Shown here piece after piece: positions 7,748 through 15,036 of a stretch of 20,259 bases of DNA. Made by a program: the position numbers and the translations under genes. Position 1 is the first letter of the stretch; the number at the start of each line of letters is the position of its first letter. The stretch is taken from NCBI GenBank assembly GCA_900752275.1, contig CAADUS010000056.1, positions 1 to 20,259 on the forward strand, given 5' to 3'. Source of the DNA: an uncultured Collinsella sp. (GTDB lineage: Bacteria > Actinomycetota > Coriobacteriia > Coriobacteriales > Coriobacteriaceae). Below the pieces are notes generated by a model. That model was not told the DNA's origin. It did not search any database and saw only the letters and a list, made by a program, of their open reading frames with translations.

Positions 7748-8044
7748 ATGGCATATTACTGGCCCCAGTACGGCGTCGCCATCGAAGTCGACGATGACCC
7801 GTATCTTCTGCCGTTCGACGAAAAGGCATTTCCCGATGCGGCTGTCTATCACGTCACCACCGACGTGATCTGCGATCCCGAATCGTTTTCGGCGCTCGCT
7901 CACCACATCGCCCACATCCACGACATCAAACTCGACCCAAACTTCGACGAGCTCATCTACTCACGACGCCTCATGCTCCACATGCTCTTTGGCGCCGATC
8001 CGTCCACGTTCGCGCGCGTCTATACCACTAAGGATGCCGCATGA
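7748..8044 (+). CDS. Small cytosolic protein, possible nuclease-fold remnant
   Basis: This 98-residue protein has no signal peptide or membrane segment and is not firmly recognised. The N-terminal YYWPQYGVAIEVDDDP and the later VYHVTTDVICDPESF followed by a helix resemble the C-terminal part of DUF559/Vsr-like PD-(D/E)XK folds, in which a WP...IEVDG strand pair is followed by a strand such as V.R.T...L. The usual G after IEVD is replaced by D and no clear catalytic Lys is present, so it is probably not an active nuclease. This match is by eye. An in-frame TAG about 30 bases upstream shows the gene is not simply the tail of a longer open frame. AGGGAGG precedes the ATG. Its stop overlaps the next start as ATGA, so the two are coupled. 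Confidence 0.7.
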   Translation: MAYYWPQYGVAIEVDDDPYLLPFDEKAFPDAAVYHVTTDVICDPESFSALAHHIAHIHDIKLDPNFDELIYSRRLMLHMLFGADPSTFARVYTTKDAA

Positions 8045-8550
8045 GCGTAAGAAAGCAGTCGAGCCCCCTGGGGTCAAAACATCGAAAAAGGCTCGGCGTT
8101 GTCTGCTTGGCTATCGCCTGCGCCCTTATCGCCGTCGGCCTTTACGCCTGGCAGTCAAAGCCTGTCGCCGAGACGGGCACCTCGGTCACAACGGCAGAGG
8201 GTAAGTCGCGCCAAGAAATCCAGGACGAGCTCGATGCCATCGTCCGTGACAACATGATGACGATCTCGGTCGCACCGGTCGCCCAGCTACAAAAAAGCGG
8301 CAAGTTGCGCGTCAACGTGCAAAACGTCCAGGATAACAAGTTTCCCCAGCGTTTCCGCGTGATCCAAAACGACGAGACCATCTATGAATCGGGCGTGGTC
8401 GAGACCGGCAAGACCGTTGAGACCTGCCCTGCAGGCGACATCAAAGAAGGTGAGGCGTATATCGAGATTCAAGCGCTCGACGCCAAGACCTACGACGCCC
8501 ATGGCAATCCCACGCGCGTCAAGGTGCGGGTTGCGCAGGCAGAAGACTAA
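8041..8550 (+). CDS. Membrane-anchored extracytoplasmic beta-rich protein
   Basis: The 169-residue protein has a basic N-terminus and one membrane helix at about residues 18-37 (LGVVCLAIACALIAVGLYAW). A short linker follows, then an extracytoplasmic domain from about 60 to 165. That domain is rich in predicted beta strands (GKLRVNVQNVQDNKFPQRFR, ETIYESGVVETGKTVETC, EAYIEIQALD), which suggests an Ig-like or similar fold. The helix may be a signal anchor, since there is no clear cleavage site. It is coupled to the preceding gene by a 4-base overlap and precedes secreted and sortase-anchored proteins, so a role in assembling or scaffolding a surface complex is likely but inferred. I do not assign it to a named family. 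Confidence 0.78.
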   Translation: MSVRKQSSPLGSKHRKRLGVVCLAIACALIAVGLYAWQSKPVAETGTSVTTAEGKSRQEIQDELDAIVRDNMMTISVAPVAQLQKSGKLRVNVQNVQDNKFPQRFRVIQNDETIYESGVVETGKTVETCPAGDIKEGEAYIEIQALDAKTYDAHGNPTRVKVRVAQAED

Positions 8551-8600
8551 ACCTGCCACCTGTTGCGAAAATGCGCACCCGCACCGCTTTCGTCTAACCA

Positions 8601-8619
8601 TCACGGAAACGGTCCGTGA
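8601..8619 (+). promoter_or_regulatory. Small hairpin ahead of the WxL-like gene
   Basis: TCACGGA (8601-8607) and TCCGTGA (8613-8619) form a perfect 7-bp stem with a 5-base loop, 20 bases upstream of the next start and just before its AAAGGAA ribosome binding site. No U-tract follows, so it is not a standard terminator. It could be an mRNA processing or stability element within the operon. Confidence 0.35.
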
Positions 8620-8638
8620 CGAATAGAAAGGAACGATT

Positions 8639-9244
8639 ATGGACATCACCAGGAACTTGAGTGGGACCAGGGCGCTCGTCGTGGGCGCAGGGTTGGCGCT
8701 CGCACTCGCAATGGGCGCCGCGCCGACCACCGCCCTGGCGGAGGGACGCGTTGGAACCACCGACGTGACTATCAGGACCGAAATCGACAACATCACGTTT
8801 AAGGCTCCGACCGTCATTCCGTTTGTCGCCAAGGCCGACGGCACGCTTCAGGGCCCTTCCGAGAACGCAACCACCATCGACAATCTTTCGGCCTATGGCA
8901 TCCACGTTACCAACATGAAGATTGCCGCCCAGAACTCCTGGAGCATCGTCGCCGACGCCAAGACGGAAACCGCCCAGAACTCCATCGATTTTAAGGTCGG
9001 CCCAGACAAGGCGCCCCAAGACGCTCATGCCGCGACGCAGGAAGCGGGCCTCGACCTTTCCAAGAATGCATTCTTCGACATGGGTTATCAGGGCATCGCC
9101 GATGGTACGGACAAGATTAAGCTCAAGACGAGCGGCAATGTCGCCCGCGTCACACGAGACATCTTCCATGTGACCGGGACCGGCACGGGCGACCAGGTCG
9201 CAAGCATTACGTGGACGGTCGAGCCCGGTGCGCACACGGCCTAA
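8639..9244 (+). CDS. Secreted protein with WxL-like domain
   Basis: This 201-residue protein has a clear signal peptide with predicted cleavage after ALA at residue 34 (PTTALA-EG). The mature part is beta-rich. Two features recall WxL surface-binding domains: W-S-I at residues 101-103, where such proteins have WxL, and a C-terminal SITWTVEPGA (189-198), close to the distal (L/I/V)TWxLxxxP motif but with V for L. The match is by eye and remote, so the WxL assignment is inference; such domains bind peptidoglycan or partner surface proteins non-covalently. No sorting signal or membrane helix is seen after the signal peptide. The ATG has AAAGGAA upstream. The next gene starts inside its 3' end with a 17-base overlap. 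Part of this domain also resembles the C-terminal domain of the secreted protein at 9527-10939. Confidence 0.8.
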   Translation: MDITRNLSGTRALVVGAGLALALAMGAAPTTALAEGRVGTTDVTIRTEIDNITFKAPTVIPFVAKADGTLQGPSENATTIDNLSAYGIHVTNMKIAAQNSWSIVADAKTETAQNSIDFKVGPDKAPQDAHAATQEAGLDLSKNAFFDMGYQGIADGTDKIKLKTSGNVARVTRDIFHVTGTGTGDQVASITWTVEPGAHTA

Positions 9245-9485
9245 GGCGATTGTCCTTGCCGTCATCATCGGCGTTGTAACGTTTGCCCCGATCGCTGCCT
9301 TTGCCCAACAAGAGCAGGCGCAAGCTGCCACGCAGGTGACTGTCGATCTATCGGAGCTCGAACGCAGCGGCCAACATGAGCCCCTAGCGCAAACGGGCGA
9401 CACGCGACAGCTCCTGGCAGCAGGAATCGCCGCGGCAGGCACAAGCGCCATCGGCCTTGGCCTGCACATCAAACGCAGCCAATAG
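9228..9485 (+). CDS. Tiny sortase substrate with LAQTG sorting signal
   Basis: This 85-residue protein has a signal peptide (residues 1-26, ending PIAAFA-QQ), a short polar stretch, then LAQTG at 53-57, a hydrophobic tail (LLAAGIAAAGTSAIGLGL) and a basic end (HIKRSQ). This is the layout of a cell-wall sorting signal. LAXTG is the form recognised by class E sortases, common in high-GC Gram-positive bacteria. After both cleavages only about 30 residues would remain (27-56), so it is a wall-attached mini-protein. It recalls the small LPXTG protein CscD in Firmicute Csc/WxL clusters. The start is a GTG overlapping the previous gene by 17 bases, which suggests coupling; no strong ribosome binding site is visible. 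No sortase gene lies in the window. Confidence 0.78.
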   Translation: MRTRPKAIVLAVIIGVVTFAPIAAFAQQEQAQAATQVTVDLSELERSGQHEPLAQTGDTRQLLAAGIAAAGTSAIGLGLHIKRSQ

Positions 9486-9526
9486 CCACGCAAATCGAGA
9501 CCGTCCAGAACAGGTAAGGAGAACCC

Positions 9527-10939
9527 ATGGCATCAAAGAACTTTTTGCCCGTTGCCGTGCTCTGCAGCGCGCTTGCCACCGGCATGCCCGTCGCCGCTCT
9601 AGCGACACCCGCCGTGGACGTCCCCTTACCTGCCGTCAACTGTCTCGCCACAAACCAGACGAGCGCCATCGCGTGCCAACGCTTCTCCCTTGCACAGGCA
9701 AGCATTTCGACCTCGGGGTGCCTCCGTCGCCGCGCAAATAGCTCGATAGTCGTGGATACCGAGCACTCGCGCAAAGCGGACGGCCCCCTAACGGGATGCG
9801 CCATCTGCACATGGCGCGCGGCTGCAACTGATGCCGATGGCGATTCCTGCGACGTGGAGCTGTGCCTCGACATCACCCTGTCCGATGACTCGGCGGACGG
9901 GGCAACAGTCGCCTTCGACAGCACGTTTTTCGAAGACGGAGGAGGTGTATGCCTGGGCTGCGTCCCCTCGAGCGCCGATGGCACGCAGCCCGCTATCTCA
10001 TTCACCGCATCGCTGAAAATGACCAAGGCGGGCACCGACGCCACAGCAAATGGCGAGATCCCTCTGATGTTCTACGCGAGCGACACAGAAAGCCAGAAGA
10101 CTCGGGGCAAGCAGCGGACCGGATCGCTCAGCCTGACACGAGGGGCAAATCCCGGTCCTGTCGATATCAGCACCCAGACGCAAGATGTGCATCACGTCCT
10201 TGTCGATCCGGCACTCCTCGAGATGGAATGGAGCGGAGCGGGAGCGGTCGGACTCGCCCCCTCGACAGGGGACATCGCAAGCGACTCCAGCGAGAACAGC
10301 GGTGAAATGGCGCCTGGGGACAATGGAACACCAGGCGACATAACACCGCCATCGAGCGGTCCTTCAGCCACTTTCAGCGAGCCAAGCGAAACAACCGCCG
10401 CAGTGGGCAGCACGCAATCTGGCGAAAACTTGGACTATCCCATGCCGGCGGACATCGACGAGGGCAATTGTTGCATGATGGTCGCGCTCGACCGCACGGA
10501 AACCGTCGACGCCGCGAGCATCGAGGTCACCGCCGCCGATAAGCCCGTCCGCAAAGCAGCCATTATCGCATTTCCTAAAACCGTCGAAGTTGTTTTTCTG
10601 CCATCGGGCGAGGTCGTAGCCCCCACCCTGCTCACCTTGCTTGGGGCAAAGGGCACGGCCAACCAAATCGACAACCTCACGGTCGCCGACCCTGCGACCG
10701 CCGCAAAACTGCACCTGTATGCTGTAACCTCGGACGGAGGCAAAACCGAGGAATTCGACGGCGAAAGCCTCCTGAGTAAACGAATACTCCATAGAATGGA
10801 AGACGTCTCGTATCAAATTGAGCTCGAGGGATTTGACCGAGCTCGAGATGCCGATATCATCGCCGCGGCCATTGAGTCCCCGCAGCGACTCATGACGCTG
10901 CGCTTCGATTTCAGCCCCTATGTCGTGATGGGAGGCTGA
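9527..10939 (+). CDS. Large cysteine-rich secreted surface protein with C-terminal WxL-like domain
   Basis: This 470-residue protein has a signal peptide (residues 1-26, VAALA-TP). The N-terminal region (39-145) holds nine cysteines, including CxxC pairs at 91-94 and 142-145, suggesting disulfides. A beta-rich region follows to about 235. A low-complexity Ser/Pro/Gly/Glu/Thr linker spans about 248-302, then a second beta-rich domain (about 315-470) starting with a Cys-Cys pair. That domain resembles the mature part of the protein at 8639-9244, with IDNL at 381-384 (80-83 there) and an ending TLRFDFSP in place of ITWTVEP. No sorting signal or transmembrane anchor is seen, so retention at the surface would need partners. 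AAGGAG precedes the ATG. It is the last gene of the surface operon. I do not recognise a named family. Confidence 0.82.
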   Translation: MASKNFLPVAVLCSALATGMPVAALATPAVDVPLPAVNCLATNQTSAIACQRFSLAQASISTSGCLRRRANSSIVVDTEHSRKADGPLTGCAICTWRAAATDADGDSCDVELCLDITLSDDSADGATVAFDSTFFEDGGGVCLGCVPSSADGTQPAISFTASLKMTKAGTDATANGEIPLMFYASDTESQKTRGKQRTGSLSLTRGANPGPVDISTQTQDVHHVLVDPALLEMEWSGAGAVGLAPSTGDIASDSSENSGEMAPGDNGTPGDITPPSSGPSATFSEPSETTAAVGSTQSGENLDYPMPADIDEGNCCMMVALDRTETVDAASIEVTAADKPVRKAAIIAFPKTVEVVFLPSGEVVAPTLLTLLGAKGTANQIDNLTVADPATAAKLHLYAVTSDGGKTEEFDGESLLSKRILHRMEDVSYQIELEGFDRARDADIIAAAIESPQRLMTLRFDFSPYVVMGG

Positions 10940-10942
10940 GAC

Positions 10943-10981
10943 TTGGACGCCAAATGCCGTCATTAATACCACTTATATAAC
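10943..10981 (+). promoter_or_regulatory. Possible promoter region for the DUF554 gene
   Basis: This AT-rich stretch in the 118-base gap after the surface operon contains TTGGAC (10943-10948), TAATAC (10964-10969) and TATATAAC (10974-10981). A CGTCAT/ATGACG inverted repeat (10958-10963 and 10996-11001) brackets the last part and could be an operator. Spacing between the best hexamers is not ideal (15 bases), so this is tentative. Confidence 0.28.
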
Positions 10982-11057
10982 GTATAGGATGAGTCATGAC
11001 GCACCCTGCAGCCCGTTCTGCTACGATTGCCAGGTTGGCATCAATATGGGAGGGTTC

Positions 11058-11774
11058 ATGCCGGGTTTGGGAACGATCATCAACGTCGCACTTTTGGTTG
11101 CGGGCGGCTTGCTGGGTCTGATAGGCGGACGCTTTATCACACCCCGCATCCAAGATACGCTCATGAAGGCATCGGGGCTGTGCGTTCTGTTTATCGGCCT
11201 GGGCGGCACCATGCAAAAGATGCTCGTCATTGACGGGAAAACGTTGGCCACCACCGGCACCACCATGCTCATCGTATCGTTTGCCCTTGGCTCGCTCATC
11301 GGCGAGGCCATAAACTTGGAAGCTGGCATCGAAAACCTGGGCGAATGGCTCAAACGCAAAACCGGCAGCGAGGGGGACAACGAGTTCACCAATGCCTTTG
11401 TCTCAGCATCGCTGACCGTCTGCATCGGCGCCATGGCTATCGTGGGATCAATCCAAGACGGCCTGCTCGGTGACTGGTCCACGCTCGCTCTCAAGGGCGC
11501 GCTGGATTGCATCATCGTCTGCACTATGACGGCTTCGCTCGGCCGCGGTTGCATCTTCTCCGCCCTGCCCGTTGCCGTATTCCAGGGATCGATTACGCTG
11601 TTTGCCGGCGCGCTCTCCCCCATCATGACTGCCGCCGCCCTCGACAGCTTATCGCTCGTGGGCTCTATGCTCATCTTCTGCGTCGGCGTCAACCTCATCC
11701 GTCCTCAGACCTTCCGCACGGCCAATATGCTCCCCTCCGTTGTCATAGCCGTCATCTACGCCCTCCTGTTCTAA
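11058..11774 (+). CDS. DUF554 family integral membrane protein
   Basis: The 238-residue membrane protein has six to seven hydrophobic segments. The start MPGLGTIINVALLVAGGLLG followed by GGRFITPRIQDTLMKASGLC is typical of the DUF554 (YdfK/YqgA-like) family. Later segments such as FVSASLTVCIGAMAIVGSIQ, DGLLGD and SALPVAVFQGSIT also fit. The biochemical role of this family is not established; it is thought to be a transporter or channel. I chose ATG 11058 because family members begin MPGLG and GGGAGGG precedes it; longer starts at 10989 or 11046 add a cysteine-rich leader unlike the family. It lies between the surface operon and the TerB operon and probably belongs to neither. Confidence 0.85.
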   Translation: MPGLGTIINVALLVAGGLLGLIGGRFITPRIQDTLMKASGLCVLFIGLGGTMQKMLVIDGKTLATTGTTMLIVSFALGSLIGEAINLEAGIENLGEWLKRKTGSEGDNEFTNAFVSASLTVCIGAMAIVGSIQDGLLGDWSTLALKGALDCIIVCTMTASLGRGCIFSALPVAVFQGSITLFAGALSPIMTAAALDSLSLVGSMLIFCVGVNLIRPQTFRTANMLPSVVIAVIYALLF

Positions 11775-11816
11775 ATCTATCTACGCAGCGGTATCTCGAA
11801 CACCTGTTTGATGCTG

Positions 11817-11825
11817 TGCTATGAT
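11817..11825 (+). promoter_or_regulatory. Extended -10 promoter of the TerB-ATPase-helicase operon
   Basis: TGC-TATGAT is an extended -10 element: TATGAT matches five of six consensus bases and TG lies one base upstream of it. It sits 37 bases before the GTG start at 11863. The -35 region 17 bases upstream (CGAACA) is a weak match, which is usual for extended -10 promoters. The leader contains a strong AGGAGAGGAG ribosome binding site. Confidence 0.45.
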
Positions 11826-11862
11826 ATGAGGTCACCGAAGCTGCGTTAGGAGAGGAGAGACG

Positions 11863-13623
11863 GTGGCCGACCAGGACATCAAGATGCTCATCGAGCGCAT
11901 TATGGCCGAGGCCCGGACCCATCAGTCTGCTCGCTTCTCAAACGAAGTCTATGCTGACGAACCGATTCTCAAAACCGGTCGTCAGATGCAGAATTTCCTA
12001 CCCGACCGGTACCGCAAGATGCGCGAGATATCGCGCTGGCAGGATGACCCCAAGGGCGGCGCGGGACGTTGGCTTTCGGAAGCCGAGCTTTTCTACCGCC
12101 AAGGCCTGCTGATGGCCGACTTTGAGGACGACTGCCCCTACAACGGCACCTTTAAGTCGTACTTTCCCACCTACAACGCCATGAGCGATCGGCAACTACG
12201 CGGCTATTTTACTTGGCGCGCCCAAGTGCGCCGCGGAACCGTCGAGGAAACGTCTACGTCCTTTGCATTCCTGTATCTCTATGAGCTGATCTGCGGCATT
12301 GGCGTAGATGACCCACTCGATGGTTTTATTAAAATCAAGGCCTTTTGGGATGCCTATCGCGCCTTCGAGCCCGGCATCGATCGGTTTGCACGCGTGTGGT
12401 TGCAGGATTACGCTGTATTCCATGGGCTCGACCCCAAGCTGCTTCGCGACTCTAAAACCGTCATGTTCGATAACGCCCTTATCGAGCTGCGGCGCGCAGC
12501 GCGAGACCTTGCGTTCGTGCCAGCCTCGTCAGACCTGGCGCCTGCGCGTCGCAAGACCTCCGAGCCCACACTCCCCCTTCCGCCCGACGAGGCGGGCGAG
12601 GAGCGACTCATGGCCGCCATCAATGCCCTCTCCACGTACAACCTCAATAACTCAAGACTCGATCGCGGCCACCATCGCGACCTACGCCACGTGGCATGCG
12701 CCGTATATGTCCGTATGGCGCGCTACTATGACACGCACCGAAAGACCGGCATCGTAGCGAGCTTGTTTGGGGAGGAGACGGCCATGCCCTATACCATGTT
12801 TGCCTCGGCCGTGTTCTTTGCGCCTAATCGCCATGAGGACTGCGAATACCGTCTGGATCCCATCCATATTTACCGTTGTCAAAACGGCTTTTGGGAATGC
12901 ATGCGAATTCACGGCAGCAGGCAAAAAAGCAGCAAGCTTGGTGAAATGATGCGCGCCTGCGACCAACGCCTGCGCCTGGCCCTAGACCCCACCCACCCCC
13001 TGAAGGAGGAGAAGGTCCCCAAATATCTGGTCAAGATCATCGATGACGAGATCGTGGCATGGCTTTCGTGGGATGCCGCACACCAGCCCATAAAGATCGA
13101 TATCGATCTGAGCCAGCTGGGACACATTCGGAGCGCCGCCGCGCAAACGCGCGAAGCGCTTTTGATCGATGAGGAGCGCGAGGACGATATTCTCGCAGAG
13201 GTCGATACGGAGGGCTCCGAGAAGCCGGAAACCGAACCCGCGGCCGACGTGATGGTCGAGCCGATCGCGGCACCCACGAAGCGCAACGAAGCCGACGAGC
13301 CAACCATTTCCACCGAACAGTTTGGCGTCGTGGCACCGCTCCTCGCGCCGACGCCCGTGTTCGCAGCTGCTGCGCCCGCTGACGCCACGAACGAACTCGC
13401 GCCTGCCGCAGACGCCTATCTCCGCGCGTTGCTCGAGCAGAACACGGCGCAGGCGGCATTGGCGGTGGCACAGTCGGGCAAGAGCGAGGATATGCTCGTC
13501 GATACCATCAACGAGGCGCTCTTTGACCTGGTGGGTGACACCGTAATTGAATTTGGCGCGGCAGGACCGCACATTATCGAGGACTACGAAGCAGACGTGA
13601 GAGGATACCTAGACCATGAGTGA
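11863..13623 (+). CDS. TerB-N/TerB-C domain protein of a BREX/Ter-like module
   Basis: This is a 586-residue soluble protein. A TerB-N-type domain (about residues 70-215) contains AELFYRQGLLMADFEDDCPY, FPTYNAMSDRQLRGYFTWRA and FAFLYLYELICGIG. A middle region (about 255-440) holds an extended conserved-looking block. A Pro/Ala/Glu-rich linker follows (about 446-517), then a TerB-C end with VDTINEALFDLVGDTVIEF and IIEDYEADVRGYL (541-586). Computational work on tellurite-resistance (Ter) gene clusters links TerB-N and TerB-C domains with P-loop ATPases and helicases and predicts roles in stress or phage response; molecular function is unproven. The start is GTG at 11863 after AGGAGAGGAG. The gene overlaps the ATPase gene by 8 bases (ATGAGTGA), so their products are probably partners. 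Confidence 0.87.
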   Translation: MADQDIKMLIERIMAEARTHQSARFSNEVYADEPILKTGRQMQNFLPDRYRKMREISRWQDDPKGGAGRWLSEAELFYRQGLLMADFEDDCPYNGTFKSYFPTYNAMSDRQLRGYFTWRAQVRRGTVEETSTSFAFLYLYELICGIGVDDPLDGFIKIKAFWDAYRAFEPGIDRFARVWLQDYAVFHGLDPKLLRDSKTVMFDNALIELRRAARDLAFVPASSDLAPARRKTSEPTLPLPPDEAGEERLMAAINALSTYNLNNSRLDRGHHRDLRHVACAVYVRMARYYDTHRKTGIVASLFGEETAMPYTMFASAVFFAPNRHEDCEYRLDPIHIYRCQNGFWECMRIHGSRQKSSKLGEMMRACDQRLRLALDPTHPLKEEKVPKYLVKIIDDEIVAWLSWDAAHQPIKIDIDLSQLGHIRSAAAQTREALLIDEEREDDILAEVDTEGSEKPETEPAADVMVEPIAAPTKRNEADEPTISTEQFGVVAPLLAPTPVFAAAAPADATNELAPAADAYLRALLEQNTAQAALAVAQSGKSEDMLVDTINEALFDLVGDTVIEFGAAGPHIIEDYEADVRGYLDHE

Positions 13624-14920
13624 TACCACATCCGCAGCACCCCGTGTGCCCAAGCGCGTCGCCGCCGTCATTCTCAACTCGCTCAAGGGCGGCGTGGTCC
13701 CGCGCATCGGCCTTCCCTACATCACCGTAGGGCGCGAGGTAGAGATCCGCGCCCTGCTCACCGACCTGAGTCTCATCGCCGACGGCGGCGCGAGCTTCCG
13801 CTTTCTGGTCGGTCGCTACGGAGCCGGCAAGAGCTTTTTGCTCCAGACCATCCGCACGCACGCCATGGGTGAGGGATTCGTCGTCGCCGATGCCGACCTA
13901 TCCCCTGAGCGCCGCCTGCAGGGCGGCCAGGGACAGGGCCTTGCCACCTACCGTGAGCTCATCCGCAACATATCGACTAAAACGCGCCCCGAGGGCGGTG
14001 CGCTCAACCTTATCCTGGATCGTTGGGTCGCCTCGTGTGCCGATGCCGATGAGTCTGCCGTCAATGCCCAACTGGCCCCGCTCGAGGAAATGGTCCACGG
14101 CTTCGACTTCGCCCGTATGCTCCGCCGCTACCGCGCGGCCGTATCCGAGGGCGACGAAGAAGCTATGAGCCGCGTGACCAAATGGATTCGTGGCGAGTAC
14201 CGCACCAAGAGTGAGGCACGCGCCGAGCTGGGCTCCTCGACCATCATCAGCGATGACGACTGGTACGACTACGTTAAGCTCATTGCGCGCTTTTTGGTCT
14301 GCAGCGGCTACAAGGGCATGCTGGTGCTCATCGACGAGCTCGTGAATCTGTATAAGATTCCCAACGCCATCACACGCCAATACAACTACGAGAAAATCCT
14401 GACCATGTACAACGACACGCTCCAGGGCAAGGCGCAGTACCTGGGCATGATCATGGGCGGCACGCCAACCTCCATCGAAGACCGCCGCCGTGGCGTGTTC
14501 TCCTACGAAGCCCTGCGCAGCCGACTCGCTCAAGGCCGCTTTGCACGCGAGGATCTTAAGGACATGCTCGCGCCCATCATCCGCCTGCAGCCACTCACCT
14601 ACGAGGAGTTGCTGGTGCTGATCGAAAAACTCATGCAGATTCATGCCGGATACTTTGGCTGGACGTCCACGCTTACCGAGAACGACTTGGTGGACTTTCT
14701 CAAGATTGAGTTTGGCCGCGTGGGAGCCGATACGCACTTGACGCCGCGTGAGGTCATCCGCGACTTTATCGAGCTGCTCGATATCCTGTGCCAGAATCCC
14801 GATGCAAACGTGGCTGAGTTGCTGCAAAGCGTCGGCGGCGACACGCTGGCGCCGGCAGCCGCAACAGGCGACACCGGCACCGCAGACGGCGACCGCAACT
14901 TCGCCGAATTCACCATCTAA
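13616..14920 (+). CDS. BrxD-like (DUF2791) P-loop ATPase
   Basis: The 434-residue protein has a Walker A motif GRYGAGKS at 66-73 and a Walker B motif MLVLIDEL at 235-242 (Asp240-Glu241). The N-terminal VAAVILNSLKGGVVPRIGLP followed by TVGREVEIRALL is typical of the DUF2791 family, the ATP-binding protein called BrxD in type 2 BREX. Further family-like stretches are YNYEKILTMYNDTLQGKAQY and IMGGTPTSIEDRRRGVFSYE. In BREX and related loci this ATPase is paired with an Lhr-like helicase (BrxHI), which is also the next gene here. It overlaps the TerB gene by 8 bases. The absence of PglX, PglZ and BrxC/PglY nearby separates this locus from a complete BREX system. The Ala/Thr/Gly-rich tail after about residue 410 is likely disordered. 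Confidence 0.9.
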   Translation: MSDTTSAAPRVPKRVAAVILNSLKGGVVPRIGLPYITVGREVEIRALLTDLSLIADGGASFRFLVGRYGAGKSFLLQTIRTHAMGEGFVVADADLSPERRLQGGQGQGLATYRELIRNISTKTRPEGGALNLILDRWVASCADADESAVNAQLAPLEEMVHGFDFARMLRRYRAAVSEGDEEAMSRVTKWIRGEYRTKSEARAELGSSTIISDDDWYDYVKLIARFLVCSGYKGMLVLIDELVNLYKIPNAITRQYNYEKILTMYNDTLQGKAQYLGMIMGGTPTSIEDRRRGVFSYEALRSRLAQGRFAREDLKDMLAPIIRLQPLTYEELLVLIEKLMQIHAGYFGWTSTLTENDLVDFLKIEFGRVGADTHLTPREVIRDFIELLDILCQNPDANVAELLQSVGGDTLAPAAATGDTGTADGDRNFAEFTI

Positions 14921-14968
14921 CCTGCCAAAAAGGGACAGGTTTATTTTGCCAGGTTATATCCTGGCAAA
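14919..14968 (+). promoter_or_regulatory. Alternative-hairpin element between ATPase and helicase genes
   Basis: Three overlapping pairings are possible. AACCTG (14919-14924) can pair with CAGGTT (14936-14941), followed by TATTTT. TTTGCCAGG (14945-14953) pairs perfectly with CCTGGCAAA (14960-14968) around a 6-base loop. The segment 14919-14930 can also pair with 14944-14955 with one mismatch in 12, which excludes the other two. Mutually exclusive stems of this kind suggest attenuation of the downstream helicase, or a dispersed intergenic repeat. No other copy is in the window. Confidence 0.45.
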
Positions 14969-15036
14969 CGTTGAGGCAGTAATGCAGCAAACCATTGCCA
15001 GCCGCGTTGAGAAGTTCATATTTGAGGGGAGGTCCC

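Noticed and set aside
14995..15036. TTG start extending the helicase by 14 residues
   Set aside because: The GTG at 15037 has a GAGGGGAGG site at good spacing, and the upstream part overlaps no family-like sequence.
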